Shown: positions 49,301 through 58,020 of the stretch, piece by piece
Layout: each line of letters begins with the position of its first letter
How positions within the stretch are numbered: the stretch's first letter is position 1
Assembly: GCA_001899685.1 (NCBI GenBank)
Contig: MKWG01000023.1
Location: 29,962 to 93,961, forward strand
Source of the DNA: Sphingobacteriales bacterium 44-15
GTDB taxonomy: Bacteria; Bacteroidota; Bacteroidia; Chitinophagales; Chitinophagaceae
Direction: 5' to 3'
Length of the DNA: 64,000 nt
Translations under genes and position numbers: made by a program
The notes under the pieces: generated by a model
What the model was told of the DNA's origin: nothing
Database searches by the model: none
What the model saw: only the letters and a program-made list of their open reading frames with translations

Positions 49301-49423
49301 ACAGAAATAGCCGGGAAAACGCCCATACAGCAATCCCTGATGCCGGAAGGTCTTGCGGAAGGAATAGGCGCCACGCAACTGGAAAACCTGGTAGCCTACC
49401 TGTCGCAGCTAAAGAAAAAATGA
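46343..49423 (+). CDS. PVC-type dehydrogenase-like lipoprotein: beta-propeller + HEAT-like repeats + c-type cytochrome
   Basis: Lipobox SISCNS; LTNLDIDEKGRVWVCEGYNYR; HEAT-like helical repeats; C-terminal TTYCATCHQVNGKGIAFGPDLSEIG (CxxCH). Confidence 0.9.
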   Translation: MKHSIASFRRLSKSKMHCFTVIITLSLLFSISCNSPAGNASDEKPLSDEEKHLPENALRGLKWPDDLDITLFAHEPMLVNPTNLDIDEKGRVWVCEGYNYRYTLHPDNPYNKAGDRIVVMEDTDGDGKADKQTVFYQGEDINSALGIAVLGNKVIVSRSPDVFLFTDDNGDGVADKKDTLFTGIGGMEHDHAIHAFNFGPDGKLYFNFGNEGSEIKDKHGNIVKDIYGNDIKNDGNPWRQGMTFRCDMDGKNIEVLGNNFRNPYEVTEDSYGTLWQSDNDDDGNKGVRINYVMQYGNFGFKDEMTGASWPERRVNLEDSIPFRHWHLNDPGVVPNMLQTGAGSPTGMLVYEGDLLPERFRNQLIHTDAGPNVVRSYAVSDDGAGYKATINNIAEGTGDNWFRPSDVCVAPDGSVMIADWYDPGVGGHNIGDFKKGRIFRVTPAGQTKYTIASIDLSNADGAVAALKSPNRSTRYLAWQKLHSMGADAAPALEKLYHADNSRYRARALWLLSKIPGKGIAYVQDAIKDKDPNIRISALRAGLQVNADTLALVQALVNDDNIQVKREAALALHHNHSAGAAALWAQLAKQYDGKDRWYLEALGIGADRQWDAFLPAWLQLVNNDWNNTAGKDIIWRSRTAIALPMLVKIVSDPNADPHRQLKFFRAFDFYKGQEKQKALLSLLAANHPQQDYIDAITILQLDTKTPRTALLEKAIAGGLKNAEGTQTYIDIVRKYGIKNKDRELLAIAAKSDDEDTQADAIRLVLESGGISSVKSILFGNDTADAKRMAGLLARTGNDNAKKLLQQFITDTKIDSGLRIATVKELATGRRGETALLELVKNKKLPRDLIATAADIFSKTHRKDLREEAAKYLTLTDQAGKLPPVSQMLAIKGNADSGALVFTTYCATCHQVNGKGIAFGPDLSEIGTKLPPEALYTAIMKPSEGISFGFDGYTFKLKNGSELTGYIASETADEISIKMIGGTTEKHKKTEIAGKTPIQQSLMPEGLAEGIGATQLENLVAYLSQLKKK

Positions 49424-49583
49424 TCGCTCCTGTTTGAAACCAGCTTTTAGGAAGGAGCGCTTTATGATACCGAATAGAGATAAGCTGCACAAGAGTGCCT
49501 GCCTGTCCGGTAGGCAGGCGACGCCACTACAGCTTAATAGTAGCACTACAGTTGGGTCAAAAATATACGTACATGATTCGCTC

Positions 49584-50315
49584 ATGAAACAGATATGCAT
49601 CATATTAGTCGTAGCAATGGTCTTTCCCGCCTGCAATACCGCGCAGGAAAAAAACAAAGCACTAACGGCAACGGATACCGTATATACTTATGGCAGGAAA
49701 ACAGCGGGTGGCACAGGGAAATATTATATGGGTAGGGAAATTGCCCACATGATAGGTCCCGGTGGTATATCCTGGCTGGAAAGGGACGACAGGCAGCAGG
49801 AGGAAAATACGAAGCTGGCTATTGAAAAAATGGAACTGCAGCCTACGTCTGTTGTTGCCGATATTGGCGCGGGATCGGGGTATTACAGCTTTAAGATCGC
49901 ACAAAAAGTACTCCGGGGCAAGGTATATGCTGTAGATGTGCAGCCGGAGATGATCGCGTTCCTGCAAAAGCAAAAAGCAACGCTGAAGGACAGTGTTGTT
50001 GAAATAGTGAAAGGAGATTCCGTGTCGCCTCACCTGCCGGATCATTCCATTGATCTTGCTATCATGGTGGATGTATACCATGAGCTGGAATACCCTCACG
50101 AACTATTGCAGTCGTTGAAAAAAGCGCTTAAGCCCAATGGTAAGATCCTGCTTATTGAATACAGGGGCGAAGACCCGGGAATACCTATCAAGCCACTGCA
50201 TAAGATGACAGCAGCGCAGGCTGATAAAGAAATGGAGGCAAACGGATTTACGCTCTATAGTAAAGGAGAATTTTTGCCGATACATCATTTTTTGATGTAT
50301 GAGGTCAAGCAATAG
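49584..50315 (+). CDS. Class I SAM-dependent methyltransferase with lipoprotein signal
   Basis: MKQICIILVVAMVFPACNTAQ lipobox; VVADIGAGSGYYSFKIAQKV; YAVDVQPEM; VDVYHELEYPHELLQSLKKALKPNGKILLIEY. Confidence 0.9.
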   Translation: MKQICIILVVAMVFPACNTAQEKNKALTATDTVYTYGRKTAGGTGKYYMGREIAHMIGPGGISWLERDDRQQEENTKLAIEKMELQPTSVVADIGAGSGYYSFKIAQKVLRGKVYAVDVQPEMIAFLQKQKATLKDSVVEIVKGDSVSPHLPDHSIDLAIMVDVYHELEYPHELLQSLKKALKPNGKILLIEYRGEDPGIPIKPLHKMTAAQADKEMEANGFTLYSKGEFLPIHHFLMYEVKQ

Positions 50316-50574
50316 CGCTTCTTCTTATGTCTTCTTCTGAAAATATGTAAACAGCAACTACCGTTCCTCTGCCGGTAAAGTATTTGGGTTGCCGGAAGCC
50401 AACCGAGTGCCTATGGGTCTGCTGTTTGATTATAGCCTTGATCTTACTGAGCCAAAAGCCCTGAAGGTTACCTACATAGCAAGGCTAAAGACATTCCGAG
50501 CCGCTTCCTTTATAGCATTGGGTATTCATATATAGTTTCAGGCTTTTGCAATAAAAAGTAGCAGCAGCTTAACT

Positions 50575-51204
50575 CTATTTGGCGTTTAATGTATATGCTC
50601 TTACTGCTTTTTGCAGGTTTTCTTTTATCTGTTTCCACGACTTTGATGCCGGAAGTAATATTGGATTTTCTTCTTCGTCGGCTTTGTCAAAATGAGTGAG
50701 GCTATGTATAAGAAAGCCGATATCAATATCTGGAAACTTTTGTGTGAAGATATTGAGCATTTCCTGCAGTGTATAACTGGATAGTAATGTTTCAATATCG
50801 TAAAAATCTTTTTTGGCAAAACGGTTGCTTACTGCCTGTAATTTCATGGGTATAATATCATCCTGATGAATTAAACGGCAATCTTCCGCGATAGTAAACG
50901 GCTGTAGCCATGCAAAAGGGTAGAGGATAAAATCAACTTTTACATCGCCAATCATAAACATCATGGTTTGGTTCTGCTCAAAGAGCAACTCTTTTTTTCC
51001 CGGTAATGCTGTTATGTATTTATATATATCTGTATTGCTAAACGGCTGATTAGCGAAGAAATCAAGATCAACTGATATGCGGTGTCCTCTTTGCAATGCA
51101 ATGCCTGTGCCACCGCCTAAAGCAAAAGCCTGCAACAGAGGCTCGCTACACAGCTTCTTTAGTAAGGCCAGGGTAGCGGGTGCGACTGTTTCTTTGAATA
51201 ACAT
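50575..51204 (-). CDS. Nucleotidyltransferase, AbiEii/AbiGii toxin-like family
   Basis: FALGGGTGIALQRGHRISVDLDFFA (GG...DxD) core; KDFYDIETLL. Confidence 0.88.
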   Translation of the reverse strand: MLFKETVAPATLALLKKLCSEPLLQAFALGGGTGIALQRGHRISVDLDFFANQPFSNTDIYKYITALPGKKELLFEQNQTMMFMIGDVKVDFILYPFAWLQPFTIAEDCRLIHQDDIIPMKLQAVSNRFAKKDFYDIETLLSSYTLQEMLNIFTQKFPDIDIGFLIHSLTHFDKADEEENPILLPASKSWKQIKENLQKAVRAYTLNAK

Positions 51205-51452
51205 TCAAAATCTGTTTTTTGTAACTGTAACACGGTACATAAAAAACTGATAACAGACTCTCTTAAATAAGTGGCATGAACGATCTCTTGTTTAATACGC
51301 TCTGCTCCGTAATAGCGCAACAAAGCAATTTGGTCATCCCAGGGGCCATAGTTAAACACTTTCTGCATTATAAAGAGAGCAGAACGTTCGGGATCTAATG
51401 CGGTGAAGTCTATATCCCAGAAGGCTTTTTTAGATATAGCCAGTTCATTCAT
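51159..51452 (-). CDS. Small partner protein of the AbiEii-like gene (DUF6922-like)
   Basis: Overlaps the start of the AbiEii ORF by 46 bp; FWDIDFTALDPERSALFIMQKVFNYGPWDDQIALLRYYG. Confidence 0.75.
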   Translation of the reverse strand: MNELAISKKAFWDIDFTALDPERSALFIMQKVFNYGPWDDQIALLRYYGAERIKQEIVHATYLRESVISFLCTVLQLQKTDFECYSKKQSHPLPWPY

Positions 51453-51492
51453 TACGTAAAATTATGGGATTTTTCGCTTAGCTGCAGTAGCC

Positions 51493-52719
51493 CTATATCA
51501 GATGCGTCAGCAGCCCGTCCCTCAGCTTGGGCTCAAACCATGTGCTTTTGGGGGGCATTACGTTACCGCTGTCTGCGATGTCAAACAATTGCCGGATGCT
51601 GACAGGATAAAGGCTGAAAGCCACTTTCATCTCCCCTTCATCCACCCTTTTTTCCAGCTCTTTCACTCCTCTTATGCCGCCGATAAAATCTATACGCCTG
51701 TCAGTACGGGGATCCTGAATGCCGAGGATACTGTCAAGGAGATTGTTTTGCAGGATGGTAACATCCAGCACCCCAATGGGGTCGTCTGAATAGGTGCCTG
51801 GCTTTGCAGTGAGCGTGTACCATTCCCCGCCAATATACATCCCAAACTGGTGCAGTTGCTGCGGGGCAACTGCTTTCTTGCCGTTGGGTTGCACATCAAA
51901 CGAAGCCGATACCTTCTCGATAAAGGCTGCCTTGCTCAACCCGTTAAGGTCACGTACTGCACGGTTGTAATCCATGATATGCAGTTGTGAAGCCGGGAAT
52001 AAAGTGGTAAGGAAATAAGCTGCGCCTTCGGAATTGCCGGCGGCCGATAATCTTACTTTAGCAGCGCTGGCTGCACGGTGATGCCCGTCAGCAATATAAG
52101 TAGCATCTACTTTCTCTTTGAAAATACTGGTGATGGAGCTAATGGTTTTGTCATCTGTTACGATCCATACTGTATGGCTGATATCGTCGTCTGCCACGAA
52201 ATCATATACCGGTGATCTTTCCGTCGTCCATTTCTCTATCAGCAGATCAAGTTCTTCCACATTTTTGTAAGCCAGGAAAACATTACCCGTCTGTGCGCCG
52301 GTAGTGGTAATATGATTAATACGGTCCTGTTCTTTTTCCGGCCTGGTAAATTCGTGCTTTTTGATAAGCCCATCCTCATAATCATCCACGGAGGAAACAC
52401 AAACCAGTCCTGTCTGGGTTCTGCCATGCATGGTCAGGCGGTAAATATAGTAGCATGGCTTGCTTTCCGTAAACAATACTTCGCGCTGCATAAAAGCGTC
52501 AAGATTATCTTTCGCTTTTTTATATACTTCTTCCGAATGTATATCTGTGCCCTCCGGAAGATCGATCTCTGATTTTGTAATATGCAAAAAAGAATAAGGA
52601 TTGCCCATGGCTGCTTCTTTCGCTTCTTTGCTGTTCAGCACATCATAAGGCGGAGAGGCAACCTGCCTGGCATACTGCGCCTGCGGACGCAGGGCGTTAA
52701 AAGGAGCTACAGTGACCAT
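51493..52719 (-). CDS. DUF1015 family protein
   Basis: VAPFNALRPQAQYARQVASPPYDVLNSKEA; YIADGHHRAASA. Confidence 0.93.
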   Translation of the reverse strand: MVTVAPFNALRPQAQYARQVASPPYDVLNSKEAKEAAMGNPYSFLHITKSEIDLPEGTDIHSEEVYKKAKDNLDAFMQREVLFTESKPCYYIYRLTMHGRTQTGLVCVSSVDDYEDGLIKKHEFTRPEKEQDRINHITTTGAQTGNVFLAYKNVEELDLLIEKWTTERSPVYDFVADDDISHTVWIVTDDKTISSITSIFKEKVDATYIADGHHRAASAAKVRLSAAGNSEGAAYFLTTLFPASQLHIMDYNRAVRDLNGLSKAAFIEKVSASFDVQPNGKKAVAPQQLHQFGMYIGGEWYTLTAKPGTYSDDPIGVLDVTILQNNLLDSILGIQDPRTDRRIDFIGGIRGVKELEKRVDEGEMKVAFSLYPVSIRQLFDIADSGNVMPPKSTWFEPKLRDGLLTHLI

Positions 52720-52741
52720 AATTTTTTACTGACTGCGTTAG

Positions 52742-53809
52742 TTATGCATATTGTAATGCAAAATGTTTCATGACATCTGTCAGCGCATGTACGCTGCTCA
52801 GGGGAAGGGCATTATACAGGGAAACCCGGAAGCCTCCGACGCTGCGGTGGCCTTTTACGCCTACCATACCTTCTTTTTTGCACAGGTCGAGAAAAGCTTT
52901 CTCCTGTTCGGGGTTATCTATCACAAAAACCACGTTCATCTTACTGCGGTCTTCTTTTGCCACAGTAGGCCTGAAAATAGGTATATTGTCTATGGTATCG
53001 TAAAGCAAAGCGGCTTTCTGATCGTTTATTTTTTCAATAGCGGCAACGCCTCCCTGCTCTTTCAGCCAGCGAAGGGTAAGCATACAAACATAGATGGCAA
53101 ATACAGGCGGCGTATTCAGCATAGACCCGTTTTCAATGTGCTTCCTGTAATCCATCATGGAAGGCAACTGCCGCTTTACTTTTCCCAGTATATTTTTGTT
53201 TACCACTACCATATTCACACCGGCGGCGCCTATATTTTTCTGGGCTCCTGCATAAATAAGCGCAAAGCGGTTGAAATCCATGCTGCAGCTCAGTATATCG
53301 CTGCTCATATCGGCGACAAGCGGCACATTGGTTTCAGGAACGAAGTGCATCTGGGTGCCTTCAATAGTATTATTGGTAGTATAGTGAAAATAAGCGGCAT
53401 CGCCGGGGATCTGAAATCCTCTGGGTATATAGCTGTAGTTTTTGTCTTTGGAAGAAGCTACAACTTCTACTGTACCAAACAGCTTCGCTTCTTTAATAGG
53501 CTTGCTGCCCCAAACGCCGCAATCAAGATAGGCCGCCCTGGCGTCATCGTCCAGCAGGTTCATAGGTACCTGGAAAAACTGTGTGGTAGCCCCGCCATGC
53601 AGGAAGAGCACTTCGTGATCGCTGTCGAGATGCATCAGTTCTTTTACGGTAGCAATAGCTTCGTCGAGCACGGCCTGAAAAAGCGGTGTGCGATGCCCGA
53701 TCTCAAGAATGGATAAACCGGTATCGTTAAAGTTCAGGATTGCCCGGCTTGCCTGCTCAAAAACCTCTTTGGGCAAAATACTCGGCCCTGCATTGAAATT
53801 ATGTATCAT
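52742..53809 (-). CDS. serC: 3-phosphoserine/phosphohydroxythreonine transaminase
   Basis: MIHNFNAGPSILPKEVFEQA; LFLHGGATTQFFQVPMNLL; YAGAQKNIGAAGV; GVKGHRSVGGFRVSLYNA. Confidence 0.96.
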   Translation of the reverse strand: MIHNFNAGPSILPKEVFEQASRAILNFNDTGLSILEIGHRTPLFQAVLDEAIATVKELMHLDSDHEVLFLHGGATTQFFQVPMNLLDDDARAAYLDCGVWGSKPIKEAKLFGTVEVVASSKDKNYSYIPRGFQIPGDAAYFHYTTNNTIEGTQMHFVPETNVPLVADMSSDILSCSMDFNRFALIYAGAQKNIGAAGVNMVVVNKNILGKVKRQLPSMMDYRKHIENGSMLNTPPVFAIYVCMLTLRWLKEQGGVAAIEKINDQKAALLYDTIDNIPIFRPTVAKEDRSKMNVVFVIDNPEQEKAFLDLCKKEGMVGVKGHRSVGGFRVSLYNALPLSSVHALTDVMKHFALQYA

Positions 53810-53877
53810 TCCTTGTCGTTGAAAATGGATAAACTCAACTGTATGGCAATCTGGTCATTGAGGGTGGCAAATATACA

Positions 53878-54852
53878 TCAATTATCGCAAGTTCTGTCAA
53901 CTGCCTTTCCCTTTTGCCAATCGCGGTCAAGGGCCTCAAAAGCAGTTGAATCTACAGCGCTGAAGGCGATTTTCCCTGGGGCCTCCAATACAGGCTGTCC
54001 TGCATTTACCCATGCAGTATACCATAAGGATGCCACAGCCAGGATGGATTGGCGCATACGGCGCTCTACCATGCCGTTCAGCATGTTGTTGTAGGCGATG
54101 GTAAAGGCGGAAGAATACTGCCGTATGGTTATCCCGTTCCTCTGATCGTATGCATATTTCTGATCGGCCCCGAATTGTTGTGTAAGGATCTTTTCAAACA
54201 GTAATACAGAGTCCGCCGCCCGGGAGCTTTCAAGCACCGTATTCCAGATAAATTGTGACGGACTGACGATATATACAGCCTTGCCTGTCCAATAGTCGAA
54301 GCTGCTTTCAGCCAGCAGTTCAGGTATACGGCTTTCCCAGAAGCCGTGAATGCCGTTTTGCCCGGTAAGCTGGCCATTGTAGTTGCTGTGGGTATGCAAC
54401 GGTACATGCGCATCTGCAATATAATGCCCCAGCTCTGCAGAGAGCCTGAGTATCCGGGGGTAATCTTTCTGACGGAAGGAATTGGTGAGCCTTGCCAGCA
54501 TGATATGGATCCACCAGGGAACAATGCCATGTTTACGAAGGGAATCTTCTCCGTATTTTTCCACCGCTGTATCCCAGTTGCGGGGCAGTGCGTCGAAAGG
54601 ATAGCTGCCATACCGGTTGAGGTCCATAAAATGCCTTGGCCCTTCGGCATCAACCATATACCTTCTTTTGTCAGGATCAACCGCATGAATGGTGAGAAAA
54701 TCAATATTAGGCTTGTAGAAGGCCATCATCGAAGGCGGAAGGGAAAATACAGCTTGGTGATTGATCACCTGGTGTGCGTAAAAGCCCCAGCAGAAGACCT
54801 GCTGATACAGCAACAGCGCCATGCAGGTGAGCAGTGTTTTTGAATATTTCAT
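53878..54852 (-). CDS. Zinc-dependent phospholipase C / S1-P1 nuclease-like secreted protein
   Basis: Signal peptide; CWGFYAHQVINHQAVFSLP; EGPRHFMDLNRYG; LGHYIADAHVPLHTHSNYNGQ. Confidence 0.87.
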   Translation of the reverse strand: MKYSKTLLTCMALLLYQQVFCWGFYAHQVINHQAVFSLPPSMMAFYKPNIDFLTIHAVDPDKRRYMVDAEGPRHFMDLNRYGSYPFDALPRNWDTAVEKYGEDSLRKHGIVPWWIHIMLARLTNSFRQKDYPRILRLSAELGHYIADAHVPLHTHSNYNGQLTGQNGIHGFWESRIPELLAESSFDYWTGKAVYIVSPSQFIWNTVLESSRAADSVLLFEKILTQQFGADQKYAYDQRNGITIRQYSSAFTIAYNNMLNGMVERRMRQSILAVASLWYTAWVNAGQPVLEAPGKIAFSAVDSTAFEALDRDWQKGKAVDRTCDN

Positions 54853-55083
54853 GGTTAGCGGGTATGATAAGTTTAGCGTACTGTTTTGCAGCAGCAGGGT
54901 CAAAATATACAAATATTTTATAAAACCGCTCTGAAAAAAGCTTTCGCAGGGAGCATTCCAAATTTTCGCTGCATATCTTCCCTCACTCCTGCAATCCCCT
55001 CTCCGCGTAGCGGCGAGGAGAGAAAATGGTGCGAAAATTTGGAATACGCCCACTTTCCGCAAAATGTTTACAGGTAAGCTTGT

Positions 55084-55713
55084 TTAGTTATTGGATGCTC
55101 TTTCATGTTGTTCGTCATCAATAGTGGTAACGCCTCCTGAAATAGCAAATTTCATGGCATCGGCGGACCCAATATCAGTGACTATCCTTACTCTGTCTTT
55201 TTTTACAAAATACAAATGTCCGGCAAAGGCATAGGATTGCGGCACATATACCGCCACATAGTCATTCAACCCGAATTCCGCCAGCTCTTCCTGTGTTACA
55301 AAACCGATCCTCCATATATCCGGCGATTCAATCGCAACAAGCACGGCTTTGTCAAATTTGCGCTTGTTGCCTGCAAAAGCCTCAAAAAAATCCTTTACGG
55401 TAGTATATATGATCTTTATGCCAGGGGTTTTCTGAAGAATGCTGTCAAACAACTCCACCAGCTTTCCCACCACAAAGGAAGAAGAAACATAGCCTACCAG
55501 TAAAATAATAAGTATCGCTACTATAAAGCCCATCCCCGGCAGGTTGTAATTCGAAAATTCCGGGAAGATTTTTTCAATAATATCAGGCAGTATGCTGTCA
55601 ACAAAATTGAATAATGATGTAAGCGCCCAAATTGTTATGACGATGGGCGCAAGAATAATTAACCCCTGTAAAAAAACCTGTAGCAGACCTCTCACCCAGC
55701 TTTTAGAAGACAT
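55084..55713 (-). CDS. DUF502 family membrane protein
   Basis: GLLQVFLQGLIILAPIVITIWAL; PGIKIIYTTVKDFFEAF; VAVYVPQSYAFAGHLYFVKKDRVR. Confidence 0.9.
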   Translation of the reverse strand: MSSKSWVRGLLQVFLQGLIILAPIVITIWALTSLFNFVDSILPDIIEKIFPEFSNYNLPGMGFIVAILIILLVGYVSSSFVVGKLVELFDSILQKTPGIKIIYTTVKDFFEAFAGNKRKFDKAVLVAIESPDIWRIGFVTQEELAEFGLNDYVAVYVPQSYAFAGHLYFVKKDRVRIVTDIGSADAMKFAISGGVTTIDDEQHERASNN

Positions 55714-55907
55714 AGAAAACAGTTGATATGCAAATGTAGACCAAGTTCAGCGGTTAACGGCATCATTCTGCCGGATTGGGTGTATTTCAATTTTTCGCGA
55801 GCGGAAATGTGCAATGGATTTCAATCCCATGCGAAAATTTGAAATGCCCCTAATGAAAGGTTCATTAAAAATCCCTAATTTAGTGCCATACCTTAACTGA
55901 TTGCGTT

Positions 55908-56504
55908 TTGCGTACAGGTGATTTATATAAGGAGAAAGAATTATTGGCTTTGATTGCAAAAAGTGATGAAGCCGCGTTTGCAGAATTGTTCGACCATTAC
56001 CGTAACAGAATATACAGCAGTGCACGGAAACTTTCGCGGTCGGCTGTTATAGCAGAAGAGATTGTACAAAATGTTTTTTTAAAAATATGGCTGAACAGAG
56101 CTGATCTCACGGGTGTAAATAATTTCAGCGCTTATCTGTTCGTTATTACCCGCAACGAAGTATACCTCGCCTTAAATCGTATAGCCCGCAGTTATAAGAT
56201 CCATTCGCTTTTCAGCAAAGAGCAGCCCCCGAGCGATAATGATAATGAAAGGCGCTTCATGGACAGGGAATATCAAAATTTACTGCAAAAAGCGATTGAG
56301 CGGCTGCCTGTTCAGCAAAAAAAAGTATATCAGTTAATGAAAGTGCAGGGACTGAAACGGGAGGAAGCGGCGAGCCTGTTACGCGTACATCCCGAAACAG
56401 TAAAGTCTCACTTGGCGCAGGCTGTGAAAAGTGTGCGCAGTTATTGTCTGCTGCATTTGCACCTGCTCTATGGGTTGGTATTTTGCTTCTCTTTCCTTTC
56501 CTGA
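55908..56504 (+). CDS. RNA polymerase ECF-type sigma-70 factor
   Basis: DEAAFAELFDHYRNRIYSSARKLSRSAVIAEEIVQNVFLKIW; RLPVQQKKVYQLMKVQGLKREEAASLLRVHPETVKSHLAQA. Confidence 0.94.
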   Translation: MRTGDLYKEKELLALIAKSDEAAFAELFDHYRNRIYSSARKLSRSAVIAEEIVQNVFLKIWLNRADLTGVNNFSAYLFVITRNEVYLALNRIARSYKIHSLFSKEQPPSDNDNERRFMDREYQNLLQKAIERLPVQQKKVYQLMKVQGLKREEAASLLRVHPETVKSHLAQAVKSVRSYCLLHLHLLYGLVFCFSFLS

Positions 56505-56594
56505 AATTTTTTTTCCTGCATTCACCCAAAATGAGGGTAAGCATGATCTATACTATAGAATAATCATATTGCTTATTTCTTACAACGGATCATA

Positions 56595-57785
56595 TTGGGT
56601 ATGCCGGCATCAAGGTTAGCTTATCTTTTCAATAGTTATATGCAGGGGCAGTGCAGCGCTGTGGAAAAAGAAGAGTTGATGGCGCTTATTGCTGATCCGG
56701 TGAATAAGGAAATACTGCAGAAACTGATATATGACGTCATCATCAGCACCGGAGAGGAAAGTGCCATGACCGGCGATCAGTCTGCTGCCGTTTTAGACTA
56801 TGTATTGCATCGTCATAAAGCAGAGGGCGTAATTGTTATGAAAAAGAAGCGCCTGTTCGGGGCTTCCTGGAAGCAGATCGCTGCTGCCGTCATCTTGGTT
56901 TTTTTTATATCCGGAGCCGTATACTACAGGCAGGTGAGAAGCGGGAAAACTGAATTTGCTGAAAAGCCGGCAGTAAGCCCGGCCACTATTTTGCCAGGGA
57001 GAAACAGGGCAATGCTTACCATGGGCGATGGCACTGTGATTGTTTTAGACAGCGTGCAAAACGGCTTGCTTTCTCAGCAGAGTAATACGAATATTAAAAA
57101 GCAGGGAGCTTCACTTGTATATCATACAGCGCTACCGGTTGTAGCAGGAGAAGTAGTTTTCAATACCCTGTCCACACCCAGGGGGGGGCAATACCAGCTT
57201 ACGCTGCCCGATGGAAGCAGGGTTTGGCTGAATGCCGCTTCTTCCCTGCACTATCCTGTAGCTTTTACCGGCGATGCGCGCGAGGTGGAGCTTGCCGGTG
57301 AAGCATATTTTGAAATAGCTCCAAATAAACAAAAGCCTTTCAGGGTAAATGTTGGCGGTATGAGGGTGGAAGTGTTGGGCACACACTTCAATATCAAAGC
57401 ATATAAAGAAGAAGATGCCATAAGAACGAGCCTGCTGGAAGGAAAGGTTAAAGTAGTGAAAGGCGGGCTAACAGATATGTTGCAGCCGGGGCAACAGGCC
57501 ATCCTTCATGCGGCATCCGGAGGGTTTAAAAAAATAAATGTGAATATGGATGGTGTGATAGCATGGAAAAACGGGCTATTCCAGTTTGACGGGGAAGATA
57601 TTACCGGCATTATGCGCCAGATAGACCGCTGGTATAACGTGGAAGTGGTATTCCCTGATAAAGTGCCGGTACGACATTTTGAGGGAAAGATAAGCCGGAA
57701 TGCACAATTGTCGGATGTGCTGCATATCCTGGAGTTGAGCGGAGTAAAGTTTAAAGTGGAAGGGAAAAAAATTATCGTTCAATAA
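56595..57785 (+). CDS. FecR-family anti-sigma factor
   Basis: TLSTPRGGQYQLTLPDGSRVWLNAASSLHYPVAF; LAGEAYFEIAPNKQKPFRV; VLGTHFNIKAY. Confidence 0.94.
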   Translation: MGMPASRLAYLFNSYMQGQCSAVEKEELMALIADPVNKEILQKLIYDVIISTGEESAMTGDQSAAVLDYVLHRHKAEGVIVMKKKRLFGASWKQIAAAVILVFFISGAVYYRQVRSGKTEFAEKPAVSPATILPGRNRAMLTMGDGTVIVLDSVQNGLLSQQSNTNIKKQGASLVYHTALPVVAGEVVFNTLSTPRGGQYQLTLPDGSRVWLNAASSLHYPVAFTGDAREVELAGEAYFEIAPNKQKPFRVNVGGMRVEVLGTHFNIKAYKEEDAIRTSLLEGKVKVVKGGLTDMLQPGQQAILHAASGGFKKINVNMDGVIAWKNGLFQFDGEDITGIMRQIDRWYNVEVVFPDKVPVRHFEGKISRNAQLSDVLHILELSGVKFKVEGKKIIVQ

Positions 57786-58020
57786 ATGTATTATTCATTT
57801 TAAAAAGTAAGCCATTTGAAAGTTCAGCTATAAAAACCGTAGAATCAATATAGCCCCTGCATCCCCTGTTTGGGGAGCAGCCTGATAAAGAAAAGCCAGC
57901 GATGTAGGAGCACCGCCGGCCAAAGGGCTAAAACTGTCTGTCAACAAATTTTATCACCCAAAGACCGAAATTATGATTTTTACTGCTGGGTACCAAACTT
58001 ATGCCGGTACCCCATCACCC

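Noticed and set aside
50575-51452. Canonical AbiE system
   Set aside because: No AbiEi antitoxin recognised; only the AbiEii-like nucleotidyltransferase and an unrelated-looking small partner.
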